Origin: Sphingomonas hengshuiensis
GTDB lineage: Bacteria > Pseudomonadota > Alphaproteobacteria > Sphingomonadales > Sphingomonadaceae
Assembly (NCBI RefSeq): GCF_000935025.1
Contig: NZ_CP010836.1
Location: 2,418,001 to 2,482,000, forward strand
Direction: 5' to 3'
DNA length: 64,000 bases
The notes below the pieces were generated by a model. That model was not told the origin of the DNA. It made no database searches and worked only from the letters and a program-made list of their open reading frames with translations. Both the position numbers and the translations under genes were made by a program. Numbering within the stretch: position 1 is the first letter of the stretch; each line of letters begins with the position of its first letter. Below, piece after piece: positions 37,986 through 48,068 of this stretch.

Positions 37986-40442
37986 CTATTCGTAGCGAAG
38001 GGCGTGGATGGGGTTGGCCCGGGCGACGCGCAGCGCGTGGCCCGACACGGTGGCCAGCGCGATGCCCAGCGCCAGCAGGCCCGCCAGCGCGAACGGTGTG
38101 GGCGTCAGCGCGATGCGCACGTCGAAGGTGTTGAGCCAGTCGCGCATCGCCCACCATGCCGCGGGCCAGGCGACGAGGTTGGCGAGCACCACCGGCTTGG
38201 AGAATTGCCAGGCGAGCAACCGGACGATGTCGTGCACCTTGGCGCCCAGCACCTTGCGAATGCCGATCTCCCTGGTCCGCCGCTCGGTGCTGAACGACGC
38301 GAGGCTGTAGAGCCCGAGGCACGCGATCAGCACCGCCAGCAGCGAGAAGGATGCGAACAATGCGGTGCGCGCGCGATCGGCGGCGTAGAGCTCGCTGACG
38401 ATATCGTCGGCGAAGCGCGCCTCGAACGGGATTTCGGGCTCGAACCGTCGCCAGACCTTGCCCAGCGCCGCCATCACTTCGCCCGGCCGGGCGTTCGCGT
38501 AGCGGACGAGGACCTGATTGGTGCGCGTCGCATCATAGCAATAGACGATCGGCTCGAGCGCATCGCGCGCAGTGCGAAACCGCGTATCCTCGACAACACC
38601 GACGATCGTGGCGGGCGCCAACCCAAAGCCGCCAAATCCGATCCGCACCGTGTGGCCGACCGCCGCGCGCGGATCGCGATAGCCGAACTTGGCGGCGGCG
38701 GCGCGATTGACCACGACATTGGCGCCGCGTGCCACCAGATCGGCTTCGGGCATTTCGGCTACGCGATCGGCCGCAAAGCGGTCCCCCAGCGCGCGCCCGG
38801 CAAGGAGCTTGATCTCCATCATCTGGAGGAAGTCGGCATCTACGCCGTAAAGCCCCATCGACAGGTAGTCGCTGGCCCCCGCCGCCTGCATGAGCGCGAT
38901 CGACTTGTCGGTCGCGGCCAGCCCGAGCCCGGTGCGGCCGACGGCCGTGACGCCGGGGATCGCCAGGATGGCGGTGCGTCCGGCTTCGTATTCGGCGCCC
39001 TGGGTAAAGCGCCAGGCATTGGCGATCTGGACCAGGCCGTTGCGGCGATAGCCGGGATCGACCGTCTCGACATACAGCGTCTGCGACCAGATCACCCAGG
39101 TAGAGGCGATCAGCCCGATCGCGATCGCGAACTGGAAGACGACCAGCGCCATGCGGAACCGGCCGTTGCCCGGCGTCTCGACTGTCGATTTGTTGGCGCG
39201 GAGCACTTCGGCGGGACGAAAGCGGCTGAGATAGAATGCGGGGTACAGCCCGCCGAGCAATCCGGTCGCGGCGAACAGCCCCAGCGCCGGCCACAGCATG
39301 CCGCCCTCGCCCAGATAAGCGAGGTGGAGATCGGCCCCGATCCACGCCCCAAGACGGGGCGTCGCCAACTCGACGATCGCGAGCGCCAGCAGCATCGCCG
39401 CCGCCGCCATCACCAGGCTTTCGCCCAGGAACTGGACGATCAGTTGCCCGCGCGACGCGCCGAGCACTTTGCGCAGCGCCACCTCGCGCGCGCGCTGGGT
39501 GGCGCGCGCGGTCGACAGGTTGACGAAGTTCATCACCGCCATGCCGAGCGTCAACACCGCGACCACTGCGAAGGTGGCGAGCGCGCGCGAGTCTCCCGCC
39601 GGCGTCAGCGCCCCCTCCCGTGCGGTGCCCAGGTGGACGCCGGTCAACGGCATCAGCGCGAAATCGAACAGGTCGGACATCGTCGCCGGCTTGCCGTCGA
39701 TCACTTCGCTCGGGATGACGCGCTTCTCCCAGGCCGGCAGCGCGGCGTCGATCGCCGCGGCGCTCACGCCGGGGCGCAGCTTGACGTAATGCTGCTGATT
39801 GAGATTGCCCCAGCCCTTATAGGGGCTCTGCACGGGGTCGCGGACGCGGATGAGGCCCAGCTTCAGGCTGGTGTTGCGCGGCAAATCGCGCAGCACGCCC
39901 GTGACGCGGAAGTCGCGCTTGCCATCCCCTGCGCCGAGAGTGAGGACCTTGCCGAGTGCGTTGGCCGTGCCGAACTGGCGGATCGCCTCGCTTTCGGTGA
40001 GCACGAGCGCATCCGCATCGCGCAGCGCGTCCGCCGCCGAACCCTGCGCGAAGGGCAGATCGAAGACCTTGAAGAAATCGCGGTCGACGCCGGCCCAGTC
40101 GATGAACATCGGCTGGCCGTCATGCTCCGTAACGGTCTTGCCCGAAGCGAGCGCGGTCACTGCCTCGAGCTGGGGAAAGTCCGCAGCGAGCCGCTCGCCG
40201 AGCGGATAGGAACTGGCCTGCGTGAACACGACCGGCTGGCTCGGCGGATGGATTGTCGCCTGAACCTGATAGACGCGACCGCTGTCCGGCAACCAGCCAT
40301 CGTAGCTGCGCTCATAGCGGATATAGCCGAGGATCAGCAGGCAGCCGGCAAGGCCCAGCGCGAGCCCGCCGATGCTGATCGCCGCATAGACGCGGCTCTG
40401 CGCCAGCAGCCGCAGCGCGATCACCAGATAGTTTCGCCACAT
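37986..40442 (-). CDS. MacB/FtsX-type ABC transporter permease 2
   Basis: An 818-residue paralogue of the neighbouring permease with the same layout and ends (MWRNYLVIALRLLAQSRVY at the start, HALRYE at the end). FtsX motifs are FVNLSTARATQRAREVALRK and RTREIGIRKVLGAKVHDIVR. The two are clearly homologous but diverged through the periplasmic regions. They probably form a heterodimer driven by the single ATPase. It starts 51 bases after the ATPase gene. Confidence 0.92.
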   Translation of the reverse strand: MWRNYLVIALRLLAQSRVYAAISIGGLALGLAGCLLILGYIRYERSYDGWLPDSGRVYQVQATIHPPSQPVVFTQASSYPLGERLAADFPQLEAVTALASGKTVTEHDGQPMFIDWAGVDRDFFKVFDLPFAQGSAADALRDADALVLTESEAIRQFGTANALGKVLTLGAGDGKRDFRVTGVLRDLPRNTSLKLGLIRVRDPVQSPYKGWGNLNQQHYVKLRPGVSAAAIDAALPAWEKRVIPSEVIDGKPATMSDLFDFALMPLTGVHLGTAREGALTPAGDSRALATFAVVAVLTLGMAVMNFVNLSTARATQRAREVALRKVLGASRGQLIVQFLGESLVMAAAAMLLALAIVELATPRLGAWIGADLHLAYLGEGGMLWPALGLFAATGLLGGLYPAFYLSRFRPAEVLRANKSTVETPGNGRFRMALVVFQFAIAIGLIASTWVIWSQTLYVETVDPGYRRNGLVQIANAWRFTQGAEYEAGRTAILAIPGVTAVGRTGLGLAATDKSIALMQAAGASDYLSMGLYGVDADFLQMMEIKLLAGRALGDRFAADRVAEMPEADLVARGANVVVNRAAAAKFGYRDPRAAVGHTVRIGFGGFGLAPATIVGVVEDTRFRTARDALEPIVYCYDATRTNQVLVRYANARPGEVMAALGKVWRRFEPEIPFEARFADDIVSELYAADRARTALFASFSLLAVLIACLGLYSLASFSTERRTREIGIRKVLGAKVHDIVRLLAWQFSKPVVLANLVAWPAAWWAMRDWLNTFDVRIALTPTPFALAGLLALGIALATVSGHALRVARANPIHALRYE

Positions 40443-40493
40443 CGCCGATCCCCCCTTTTCCGCTCCCCCTCCGCTGAAGGAGGAGCGAGATTC

Positions 40494-41174
40494 TCAAGCC
40501 GCGCGGCGCTGTTCCTGCAGGATGCGGCCGTCGAGCATGTTGACGATGCGCCCGGCATAATCGGCATGCGCGGGCGAGTGCGTCACCATCACGATCGTCG
40601 ATCCCTCGCGGTTCAGCGTCTGGAGCATCCGCATCACTTCCTCGCCATGGTGCGTGTCGAGGTTGCCGGTGGGTTCGTCGGCAAGGATCAGATGGGGACG
40701 CGCCACCAGCGCGCGGGCGACGGCGACGCGCTGTTGCTGGCCGCCCGACAGCTGGCTGGGCCGGTGCTTCGCGCGGTGGGCGATGCCGACCTTGTCCATC
40801 ACTTCGTCCACTCGCGCGCGGCGCTCGCCCGCGGAAACCGAATGATAGAGCAGCGCCAGTTCGATATTGTCGCGCACGCTCAGTTCGTCGACCAGGTTGA
40901 AGCTCTGGAAAATAAAGCCGATGCTGCGCTTGCGGACGTCGGCCAGCTTGGCTTCGGACAGCCCGGCGACTTCCTGCCCGTTGAACACATAGCTGCCGCT
41001 CGACGGGCTATCGAGCATCCCGATCATGTTGAGCAGCGTCGATTTGCCGCATCCCGACGGCCCCATGATCGCCACGAACTCGCCATCGGCAATGTCGAGG
41101 TCGATTGCATCCAGCGCCGTGGTCTGCACCGTGTCGGTGCGGTACACCTTTGAAAGCGCGTGCATCGTCAGCAT
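40494..41174 (-). CDS. ABC transporter ATP-binding protein (MacB/LolD type)
   Basis: A 226-residue ATPase of the group that drives MacB/FtsX permeases. Walker A is GPSGCGKST, the signature is LSGGQQQRVAVARAL, Walker B is LILADEPTGNLD and the switch His is in VTHSPAHADYAGR. The Q loop reads FIFQSFNLVDELSV. ATG 41174 follows AAAGGGAATCCC, a good ribosome-binding site; an in-frame ATG 24 bases upstream is less likely. It is encoded between the adaptor and the permeases, with 20 bases after the adaptor stop. Confidence 0.94.
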   Translation of the reverse strand: MLTMHALSKVYRTDTVQTTALDAIDLDIADGEFVAIMGPSGCGKSTLLNMIGMLDSPSSGSYVFNGQEVAGLSEAKLADVRKRSIGFIFQSFNLVDELSVRDNIELALLYHSVSAGERRARVDEVMDKVGIAHRAKHRPSQLSGGQQQRVAVARALVARPHLILADEPTGNLDTHHGEEVMRMLQTLNREGSTIVMVTHSPAHADYAGRIVNMLDGRILQEQRRAA

Positions 41175-41194
41175 GGGATTCCCTTTCTTCGCAA

Positions 41195-42487
41195 TCATTT
41201 GGAGAGGTCCAGGCGCGTCTTGTCGGTAAAGCCGGTATAGGGGGAGGTGACGACCTTCTCGCCGATATCGAGCCCTTCGAGAACCTCGACGAACTCGGCG
41301 TTGCGGCGGCCCATCCGCACGCTGCGCTTGACCGCGCTGCGCCCGTCCGGGGTCACCACGAAAATCCAGCTGCCGCCGGTATCGTTGTAAAAGGCGCCGT
41401 TGGGCACGAGCAGCGCCGGCGCCGGATCGCCCAGCGTCAGCCGCGCCGCAAGCGTCTGGCCGCGCTGGATATTGGCGGGCTCGGCACCGATGAACTGGAA
41501 GTCGATCTGGAACTGGCCGTTCTGGACCTGCGGATAGATTTTGGTGACGCGCGCCGCATAGCGCCGCCCCCCCGATTCGATCGCCGCGCGCTGCTGGAGC
41601 TGGACGCGACCGAGGTAGAATTCATCGACTCCGGCGATCAGCTTGTTGCGGCCCGGGCTGTCGATCTGCCCCACGCGCTCGCCGCGCTGGAGCGACTGGC
41701 CGACCTGTACCGAAAAGCCCGAAAGCTGCCCGGCCACCGGTGCGCGAAGCTGGAGCGCGTCCAGATTGGCGCGCGCGATCGACAGCCCCGACTGCATCGA
41801 TTGCGCCGCCGCCTGTTGCTGTGCGAGCTGGCTGCCCTGGAGCCGCGCGTCGGTCGCCTGGCTGCGCTTGAGCGCTTCGTAGTTGCGCTGGCGGTACGCA
41901 TAGTCGTCGCTAGTGTCCGAAAACTGCTTGGCAGTGACGAAGCCGCGCCCCGCGAGCGGCTTTTCGCGCTCGAACTGCCGCCGCGCCTTTTGCAGCGCAA
42001 GGCCGGCCTCGAGCAGCGCGCGCTCGTTCGCAAGCCGGGTCTGCGCCAGCGCCAGTTCCTGGCTGCGCATATTGTTGATCTGCTGCTCGACTTCGGTCTG
42101 CCGCGCGAGGGTGGAAAGCTGGAGTTCGGCGTTGGAGAGCAGCGCGATCGGCTGGCCCGCCGCGACGGTGGCGCCGTCCTCGACCAGCATCTTCTCGACC
42201 CGCCCGCCCTCGACCGCGTCGATATAGACCGTCAGCAGCGGCGTGACGCGCGCGCGCACCGGGATGAAATCGTCGAACGTGCCGCGCGCCACGGTGGAGA
42301 TGGTGACGTGATCGGCGGTCACCGTCTGGCTCGTCCCGCTCGGCGCGAACCACCAGAAGGCCAGCGCCGCCGCCACGGCCAGCGCGCCGCCGATGGCGAT
42401 TTTCCACCCCGTCGCCAGGCGGCGGACCGCGACCTGCTGGTCCATCCCGCTGCCGGTGACGGGGCCGGTTCCCTGATCTTTCTGCAT
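41195..42487 (-). CDS. HlyD/RND-type periplasmic adaptor of the ABC export system
   Basis: A 430-residue membrane-fusion protein. One membrane anchor near the N-terminus (IAIGGALAVAAALAFWWFA) is followed by a lipoyl-like domain, a long coiled hairpin (TEVEQQINNMRSQELALAQT, ATDARLQGSQLAQQQAAAQS) and the second lipoyl half (LRAPVAGQLSGFSVQVGQ), then a beta-barrel. It links the permeases to an outer-membrane channel, which is not encoded here. The frame opens at ATG 42502, but a consensus sigma-54 promoter would place the transcript start near 42503, so ATG 42487 (MQKDQG) is preferred; 42445 is also possible. First gene of the operon. Confidence 0.9.
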   Translation of the reverse strand: MQKDQGTGPVTGSGMDQQVAVRRLATGWKIAIGGALAVAAALAFWWFAPSGTSQTVTADHVTISTVARGTFDDFIPVRARVTPLLTVYIDAVEGGRVEKMLVEDGATVAAGQPIALLSNAELQLSTLARQTEVEQQINNMRSQELALAQTRLANERALLEAGLALQKARRQFEREKPLAGRGFVTAKQFSDTSDDYAYRQRNYEALKRSQATDARLQGSQLAQQQAAAQSMQSGLSIARANLDALQLRAPVAGQLSGFSVQVGQSLQRGERVGQIDSPGRNKLIAGVDEFYLGRVQLQQRAAIESGGRRYAARVTKIYPQVQNGQFQIDFQFIGAEPANIQRGQTLAARLTLGDPAPALLVPNGAFYNDTGGSWIFVVTPDGRSAVKRSVRMGRRNAEFVEVLEGLDIGEKVVTSPYTGFTDKTRLDLSK

Positions 42488-42514
42488 CCGAACGACACCC
42501 ATGCCCCTATCCTA

Positions 42515-42529
42515 GCAACCCGCGTGCCA
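42515..42529 (-). promoter_or_regulatory. Sigma-54 promoter of the ABC export operon
   Basis: On the minus strand the sequence reads TGGCAC-GCGGG-TTGC, a perfect match to the sigma-54 consensus TGGCAC-N5-TTGC. The transcript should start near 42503, about 16 bases before the chosen adaptor start codon. A sigma-54-dependent activator is encoded 373 bases away, divergently. Confidence 0.8.
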
Positions 42530-42586
42530 AGCCCTGCGCGACGACGGCGGCGGCCCGCATCACCGCGCAGCGCCCGCGCAACCGTC

Positions 42587-42614
42587 CGATTCCGGGCAGT
42601 AGTGTCCGGAATCG
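42587..42614. promoter_or_regulatory. Candidate activator binding site (9-bp inverted repeat)
   Basis: CGATTCCGG (42587-42595), a 10-base spacer, and CCGGAATCG (42606-42614) are exact reverse complements. Its place, 60-90 bases upstream of the minus-strand sigma-54 promoter and about 235 from the plus-strand one, is typical of enhancer sites for NtrC-type activators. Binding has not been shown. Confidence 0.5.
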
Positions 42615-42807
42615 AACGCTATCGCGATCGAGGCGAAGCCAATCCGCAGCCGGGCATCGACCGCATGCGCCTGCACGCCGATCTCGAGCGCAGCGGGCGC
42701 CACGGGCCGCGCCAGCGCCACCACGAGCAGCGCCGCCAGCACGATTCCCAACCCTGTCCGCCTGTCCCGCCACCGCACGCCCGCTTCCTCCTGATCGCTC
42801 GGGAACA

Positions 42808-42822
42808 GCAGGACGCGTGCCA
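42808..42822 (-). promoter_or_regulatory. Second minus-strand sigma-54-like site
   Basis: The minus strand reads TGGCAC-GCGTC-CTGC, one mismatch to the consensus. It lies about 290 bases upstream of the adaptor gene, so it may be an alternative start or a decoy site. Confidence 0.4.
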
Positions 42823-42848
42823 ACCGGGCCACCGCAACCCGTGTGAAA

Positions 42849-42863
42849 TGGCACGCAAATTGA
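42849..42863 (+). promoter_or_regulatory. Sigma-54 promoter of the activator-kinase operon
   Basis: TGGCAC-GCAAA-TTGA, one mismatch to TGGCAC-N5-TTGC, ends 39 bases before the activator start codon. This implies that the two-component system activates its own synthesis. Confidence 0.65.
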
Positions 42864-42901
42864 TTACCGATGGCATAGTGGCGGCTGTAGGGGAGTGACG
42901 C

Positions 42902-44264
<1,363 letters not shown>

Positions 44265-44275
<11 letters not shown>

Positions 44276-45587
44276 CACCCGCTTCACGCTCGGGCTGATC
44301 GGCTGGGTCGCGGCACTGGCGGTCGCGCTGCTCGGTTGCGTCGCGGCCATCGCCACGCCGGGGCTCGCCGCGGCGCGGATCATCGCCTTGTGCCTCGTCG
44401 TAGCGGCGCTGGCGGGGCTGTGGCAGCATGTCACGCGGACCAACCGCACCCTCGCGCGCTTTGTCGAGGGGGTGCGGTTCGGCGACACCGCGCTCCGCTT
44501 CGAAAGCGGCGGGGGCGCCAGCTTCGGGCGGCTGGGCGCCGCGATCAACGACGCGCTCGACCGGCTCCGCCAGGCGCAGGACCGCAGCGCGGGCGAGTTG
44601 CGCTATCTCGACGCGCTGGTCGACGATCTCCCGGTCGCGCTGCTGACCGTTGACGAGGCGGGACAGGTCGCGCTTGCCAATCGCGCTGCGCGGCGGCTGT
44701 TCACGGCAGCCCATGGCCGCCGTACCGAGGACTTCGCGGTCTATGGCGCCACCTTCGCGCGGCGGCTGGCGGCGGCGAGCGCGGGCGAGGAGCTGCTGAT
44801 CCTCAATCTCGACGGGCGCAGCCAGCGGGTGCTGGTGCGATCGGCGCTGCTCGAACGGCTCGGGCGGCGGACCCGCGCCGTGAGCGTCCAGCCGATCCAG
44901 GGGACGCTGGACGCCGTCGAGATGGCGGCGCAGACCGATCTGGTGCGCGTCCTGACGCATGAAATCCTGAACTCGCTCACCCCGGTCACGTCGCTCGCCG
45001 ACACTGCGTCGGACCTGCTCGCGGAGCCCGATCTGCCGCCCGACCCGCGGATTGCCGACGCCCGATCGGCGGTCGCGACGCTGGCGCGGCGCGCGCGCGG
45101 GCTGGGGCATTTCATCGAGGCATATCGCGCCGTCGCGCAGACGCCCGAAATCCGGCGCCAGCGCTTTGCGGCGGCGCCCTGGGCCGATGAGCTTGCCCGG
45201 CTGTTCGCCGCCGAATTCCCCGAAATCCCGCTGGCGCGCGACGTGGTGCCGGCGGGGCTGGCGCTGGACGCCGATCCGGACCTTCTGGCGCAGGTGCTGA
45301 TCAACCTGCTGCGCAATGCGGCCCAGGCCGTCGCCGGGCATCCCGCGCCGCGCCTCGCGCTGCGGATCGCCGCCGAGCGCAGCGGAGCATCGATCGAAGT
45401 CGAGGACAACGGCCCCGGCATCCCGCCCGCGCTGCGGCAGGAGGTGTTCCTGCCCTTCTTCACGACACGCGCGTCCGGCACCGGCGTCGGGCTCAACCTC
45501 GCCCGCCAGATCGTCGTCGCGCATGGCGGCGCAATCGAAGTGGGCGACGCGCCCGGCGGCGGCGCGCGGTTTCGGATCCTGCTGTAG
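44265..45587 (+). CDS. Sensor histidine kinase (NtrY-like)
   Basis: A 440-residue kinase with two membrane segments close to the N-terminus (LIGWVAALAVALLGCVAAIA and IIALCLVVAALAGLW) and almost no periplasmic loop, so it probably senses within the membrane or cytoplasm. HAMP- and PAS-like parts follow (LDALVDDLPVALLTVDEAGQ). The phospho-accepting His is in LTHEILNSLTP, the N box QVLINLLRNAAQA, the G boxes EDNGPGIPP and GTGVGLNLA. ATG 44265 overlaps the regulator's end. Its stop abuts that of gspK (convergent). Confidence 0.93.
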
Positions 45588-46466
45588 CTACGACCGCGCA
45601 GGCAGCGGTGGTACGCCCGGCGGGACCGCGGCGCCGCGCCAGCGCTCGACCGGCACCACTTCCAACACCCCCTCGGGCGAGCGCCGCCGCTGGATCAGCG
45701 TTGCGGCCTGCTGGCTGGTCTCGCCGATCGTCGCGCGGGTGCGGACCCAGAAGGTGTTCGAGCGGAACGACGCGCCCCAGGGCATCGTGACATTCTGGTC
45801 GGTCAAGTCCTTGAGCGTCAGATAGCCCTGCCGGGCGCGTACCGCCGCCAGCCGCGACGCCACCACCGGATCGCGGAACAGGATGCGCAGCATTTCCTCG
45901 TCCGCGGCATTGAGGTTGAGCGCCGTCCTGCCGGGCAGCGCCGTCACCAGCCGTTCGAGGCGGTCGGCCTTGGCCGGCTCGATGCCGGCCAGCCGCAGCG
46001 GGCGCAGGTCGGTGACGGGGCCTTGCAGCCGGACATATTCGACTGCCATGACGATCTGCTCGGGGGTCAGCCCGGCTTCGTTGCCGATCGTCTGGAACAG
46101 CACCAGCGACCCCGCCTCGCCGCTGCGCACTGCGTTGATGTTGAACCGCCCCTCGGCATCGGCGATCGCCAGGTCGAACGTCCCGCCATCGATCGGCGCG
46201 CCACTCTCCGACACCCGTGCCCAGGGCTCGCCCGCATGGTCGACATCGCCCGCGAGTTCGGCATCGCGGCGCAGCGCGGTGAGCGCCGACAATTCGCCGC
46301 CGCGCACCACCGCCAGCGCGCGCGACGACTCGCGCGTGCGCAGCCCCCGGTCGAGCGCCAGTTCCTCGCGGTTGATCATCAGCAGCACCAGCCCGCTCGC
46401 AATCGCGACGAACATCAGCACGTTGATCAGGATCATGCCCTGTTCGTCGTCGCGCACCGGCTTCAT
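45588..46466 (-). CDS. gspK: Type II secretion minor pseudopilin GspK
   Basis: A 292-residue large minor pseudopilin that caps the pseudopilus tip with GspI and GspJ. The prepilin segment (EQGMILINVLMFVAIASGLV) has Gly-Met at the cleavage site and, as usual in GspK, lacks the Glu at position +5. DLAIADAEGRFNINA and RTALNLNAADEEMLRILF are the GspK domain motifs, the second being the helix-hairpin-like part. Its ATG overlaps the gspJ stop by four bases. It is the last gene of a three-gene minus-strand operon. Confidence 0.9.
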   Translation of the reverse strand: MKPVRDDEQGMILINVLMFVAIASGLVLLMINREELALDRGLRTRESSRALAVVRGGELSALTALRRDAELAGDVDHAGEPWARVSESGAPIDGGTFDLAIADAEGRFNINAVRSGEAGSLVLFQTIGNEAGLTPEQIVMAVEYVRLQGPVTDLRPLRLAGIEPAKADRLERLVTALPGRTALNLNAADEEMLRILFRDPVVASRLAAVRARQGYLTLKDLTDQNVTMPWGASFRSNTFWVRTRATIGETSQQAATLIQRRRSPEGVLEVVPVERWRGAAVPPGVPPLPARS

Positions 46467-47008
46467 TGCGGCGGCTCCTGCGGGCGCGCGGGCAGCGCGA
46501 TCACCCGGCGCAGCGATCCCGGCGCCCCGCCCGGCCCCTGGACCTGCATCTCCAGCGCGACCGCGCGCGGCCAGCGATCCTTGTCCTTGTCGCTGTCGCC
46601 AACGGGCCAGCGATCGACCCAGGCGCCGTCCCAGAAGCGCCAGCGCGCGGCGGCGACTCCCGCCAGCACCGGCTGCGGCGCCGGACCCGCGCTTCGCACC
46701 AGCGCGCCGCCCGCGACAACGTAGCGCAGCGGCACCGCCGCCCCGCCCATCCCCGGCGCGGCGCGGGTGAAAGACAGCGCGCCGCCACTCCCCTCGATCC
46801 GTCCCCCGGCAATCTGGTCGAGGTCGCTCGACACCACGAACATCGTGCGTTGGAGATCGGCCAGCCGGTCCAGCCGCTGCCCGGTGCGCCCCTGCACCTT
46901 GATGATCCCTTCGACCAGCGCGAGCCCCGCGACGGCGATCAGCGCGAACAGCCCCATCGAGATCATCAGCTCGATAAGCGTGAAGCCCTCTTCGCCCTGC
47001 GGTTTCAC
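46463..47008 (-). CDS. gspJ: Type II secretion minor pseudopilin GspJ
   Basis: A 181-residue pseudopilin. The prepilin signal (GEEGFTLIELMISMGLFALI) is cut after Gly8, with Phe +1 and Glu +5 present. The membrane-spanning helix continues to about residue 33. VSSDLDQIAGGRI and GGALVRSAGPAPQPVLAGV fit the GspJ globular domain. It overlaps gspK and the upstream substrate-binding-protein gene by four bases each, so all three are co-translated. Confidence 0.9.
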   Translation of the reverse strand: MKPQGEEGFTLIELMISMGLFALIAVAGLALVEGIIKVQGRTGQRLDRLADLQRTMFVVSSDLDQIAGGRIEGSGGALSFTRAAPGMGGAAVPLRYVVAGGALVRSAGPAPQPVLAGVAAARWRFWDGAWVDRWPVGDSDKDKDRWPRAVALEMQVQGPGGAPGSLRRVIALPARPQEPPQ

Positions 47009-48045
47009 GACCCCGAGCTTATCGCGACGGTTTCATAGCCGCTTCCCGTTGCCGCGAGCACCGCGAAGTCGCGCGCCACCGAGCCATCGGTGCGAAACCG
47101 AACCGGACCGGTGACGCAGTGGAATCCCTTGCTGTCGAGCAGCCCCTCCGGCCCCAGCATCCCGGCGCCGCGCAGCGTGTTGGCGATTCCCGCAGCGTCA
47201 TAGGCGAGCGCGGCGATCGCGCCGGGATCGCCGCCGTTGCGCGCGGCATATTCGCTGGCAAAAATACCGAACGCCGCCGGATCGGGGCTGGCGATCCACG
47301 CCCCCGCCAGCGTTTCCAGCGCCTCGGGCCGATAGTCGAGCCCCTGCATCGTGCCGAGCAACTGGATGCCGCTCGCCTTCAGGTTGCGCGCCGCCGCGAG
47401 CACGGGCTCGCCGCTGCCGGCGATCAGCACTGCGTCGGGCGCATCGCCGGCATCGGGAGTCGGCTGGCCGGGGCGCACTTCGAGCACGCGGATGCGCAGC
47501 CCCAGCTCACGCTCGGCCTGCCCCGCCGCCACAGACGCCGCCGCGCTCCAGGCCGAACCGTCGTCGATCACTGCCACCGACCGGACGCCGCGCGACCGGG
47601 CATAGCGCAGGATCGCACTCGTCACCTGCCCCGCGGTGATCCCGAAAATATAGGTGCCGGGGCTGCGCAGCACGCTGTCGTTGCTGAACGCGATGATCGG
47701 CACGCGCCCGGCGATCGTGCTGGACACCGCAGGCACCTCCGGCGCGCCCAGCGGTCCCAGGATCAGTGCGGGCCTGATCTTCAATGCCTCGGCAGCCGCG
47801 GCGGCGGCGCCCGGCGCGGTCCCCGCAGTGTCGAAAACGCGCACGAACGCACTGTTTTCCGCGAGCAACGCCGCCTGCCGCATGCTAAGGCCAAGCTGCG
47901 CTCGCGGCCCCGTGAGCGGCACCAGCAGCGCGACCGGACGCTTGTCCTTCTTGTCGGCTGCGAGCGCGAACGAGGGAAGCACGACCGATGCCGCTGACGC
48001 GACCAGTCCCGATTGCAGCAATGTCAGCAGCGACCGCCGGTCCAT
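47005..48045 (-). CDS. Periplasmic binding protein-like / penicillin-binding-protein activator-like protein
   Basis: A 346-residue exported protein with a type I periplasmic-binding fold (Peripla_BP_6/LpoA-like). The signal peptide starts MDRRSLLTLLQSGLVASAAS and ends near FALAA. VALLVPLTGPRAQLGLSMRQ is the fold's first strand-helix; RVPIIAFSNDSVLRSPGTYI and IRVLEVRPGQPTPDAGDAPD follow. Similar proteins are called LpoA or amino-acid-binding proteins. Here its stop overlaps gspJ's start, so it is made together with T2SS pseudopilins, which may mean it couples secretion to the peptidoglycan (inference). There is no ABC permease nearby. Confidence 0.75.
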   Translation of the reverse strand: MDRRSLLTLLQSGLVASAASVVLPSFALAADKKDKRPVALLVPLTGPRAQLGLSMRQAALLAENSAFVRVFDTAGTAPGAAAAAAEALKIRPALILGPLGAPEVPAVSSTIAGRVPIIAFSNDSVLRSPGTYIFGITAGQVTSAILRYARSRGVRSVAVIDDGSAWSAAASVAAGQAERELGLRIRVLEVRPGQPTPDAGDAPDAVLIAGSGEPVLAAARNLKASGIQLLGTMQGLDYRPEALETLAGAWIASPDPAAFGIFASEYAARNGGDPGAIAALAYDAAGIANTLRGAGMLGPEGLLDSKGFHCVTGPVRFRTDGSVARDFAVLAATGSGYETVAISSGS

Positions 48046-48068
48046 TGCCGACTCCGGATTTTGGGGGT

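Noticed and set aside
37965..41153. A 1062-codon plus-strand open frame
   Set aside because: It lies opposite the two permeases and the ATPase, which have full domain matches; the antisense frame is open only because of high GC.
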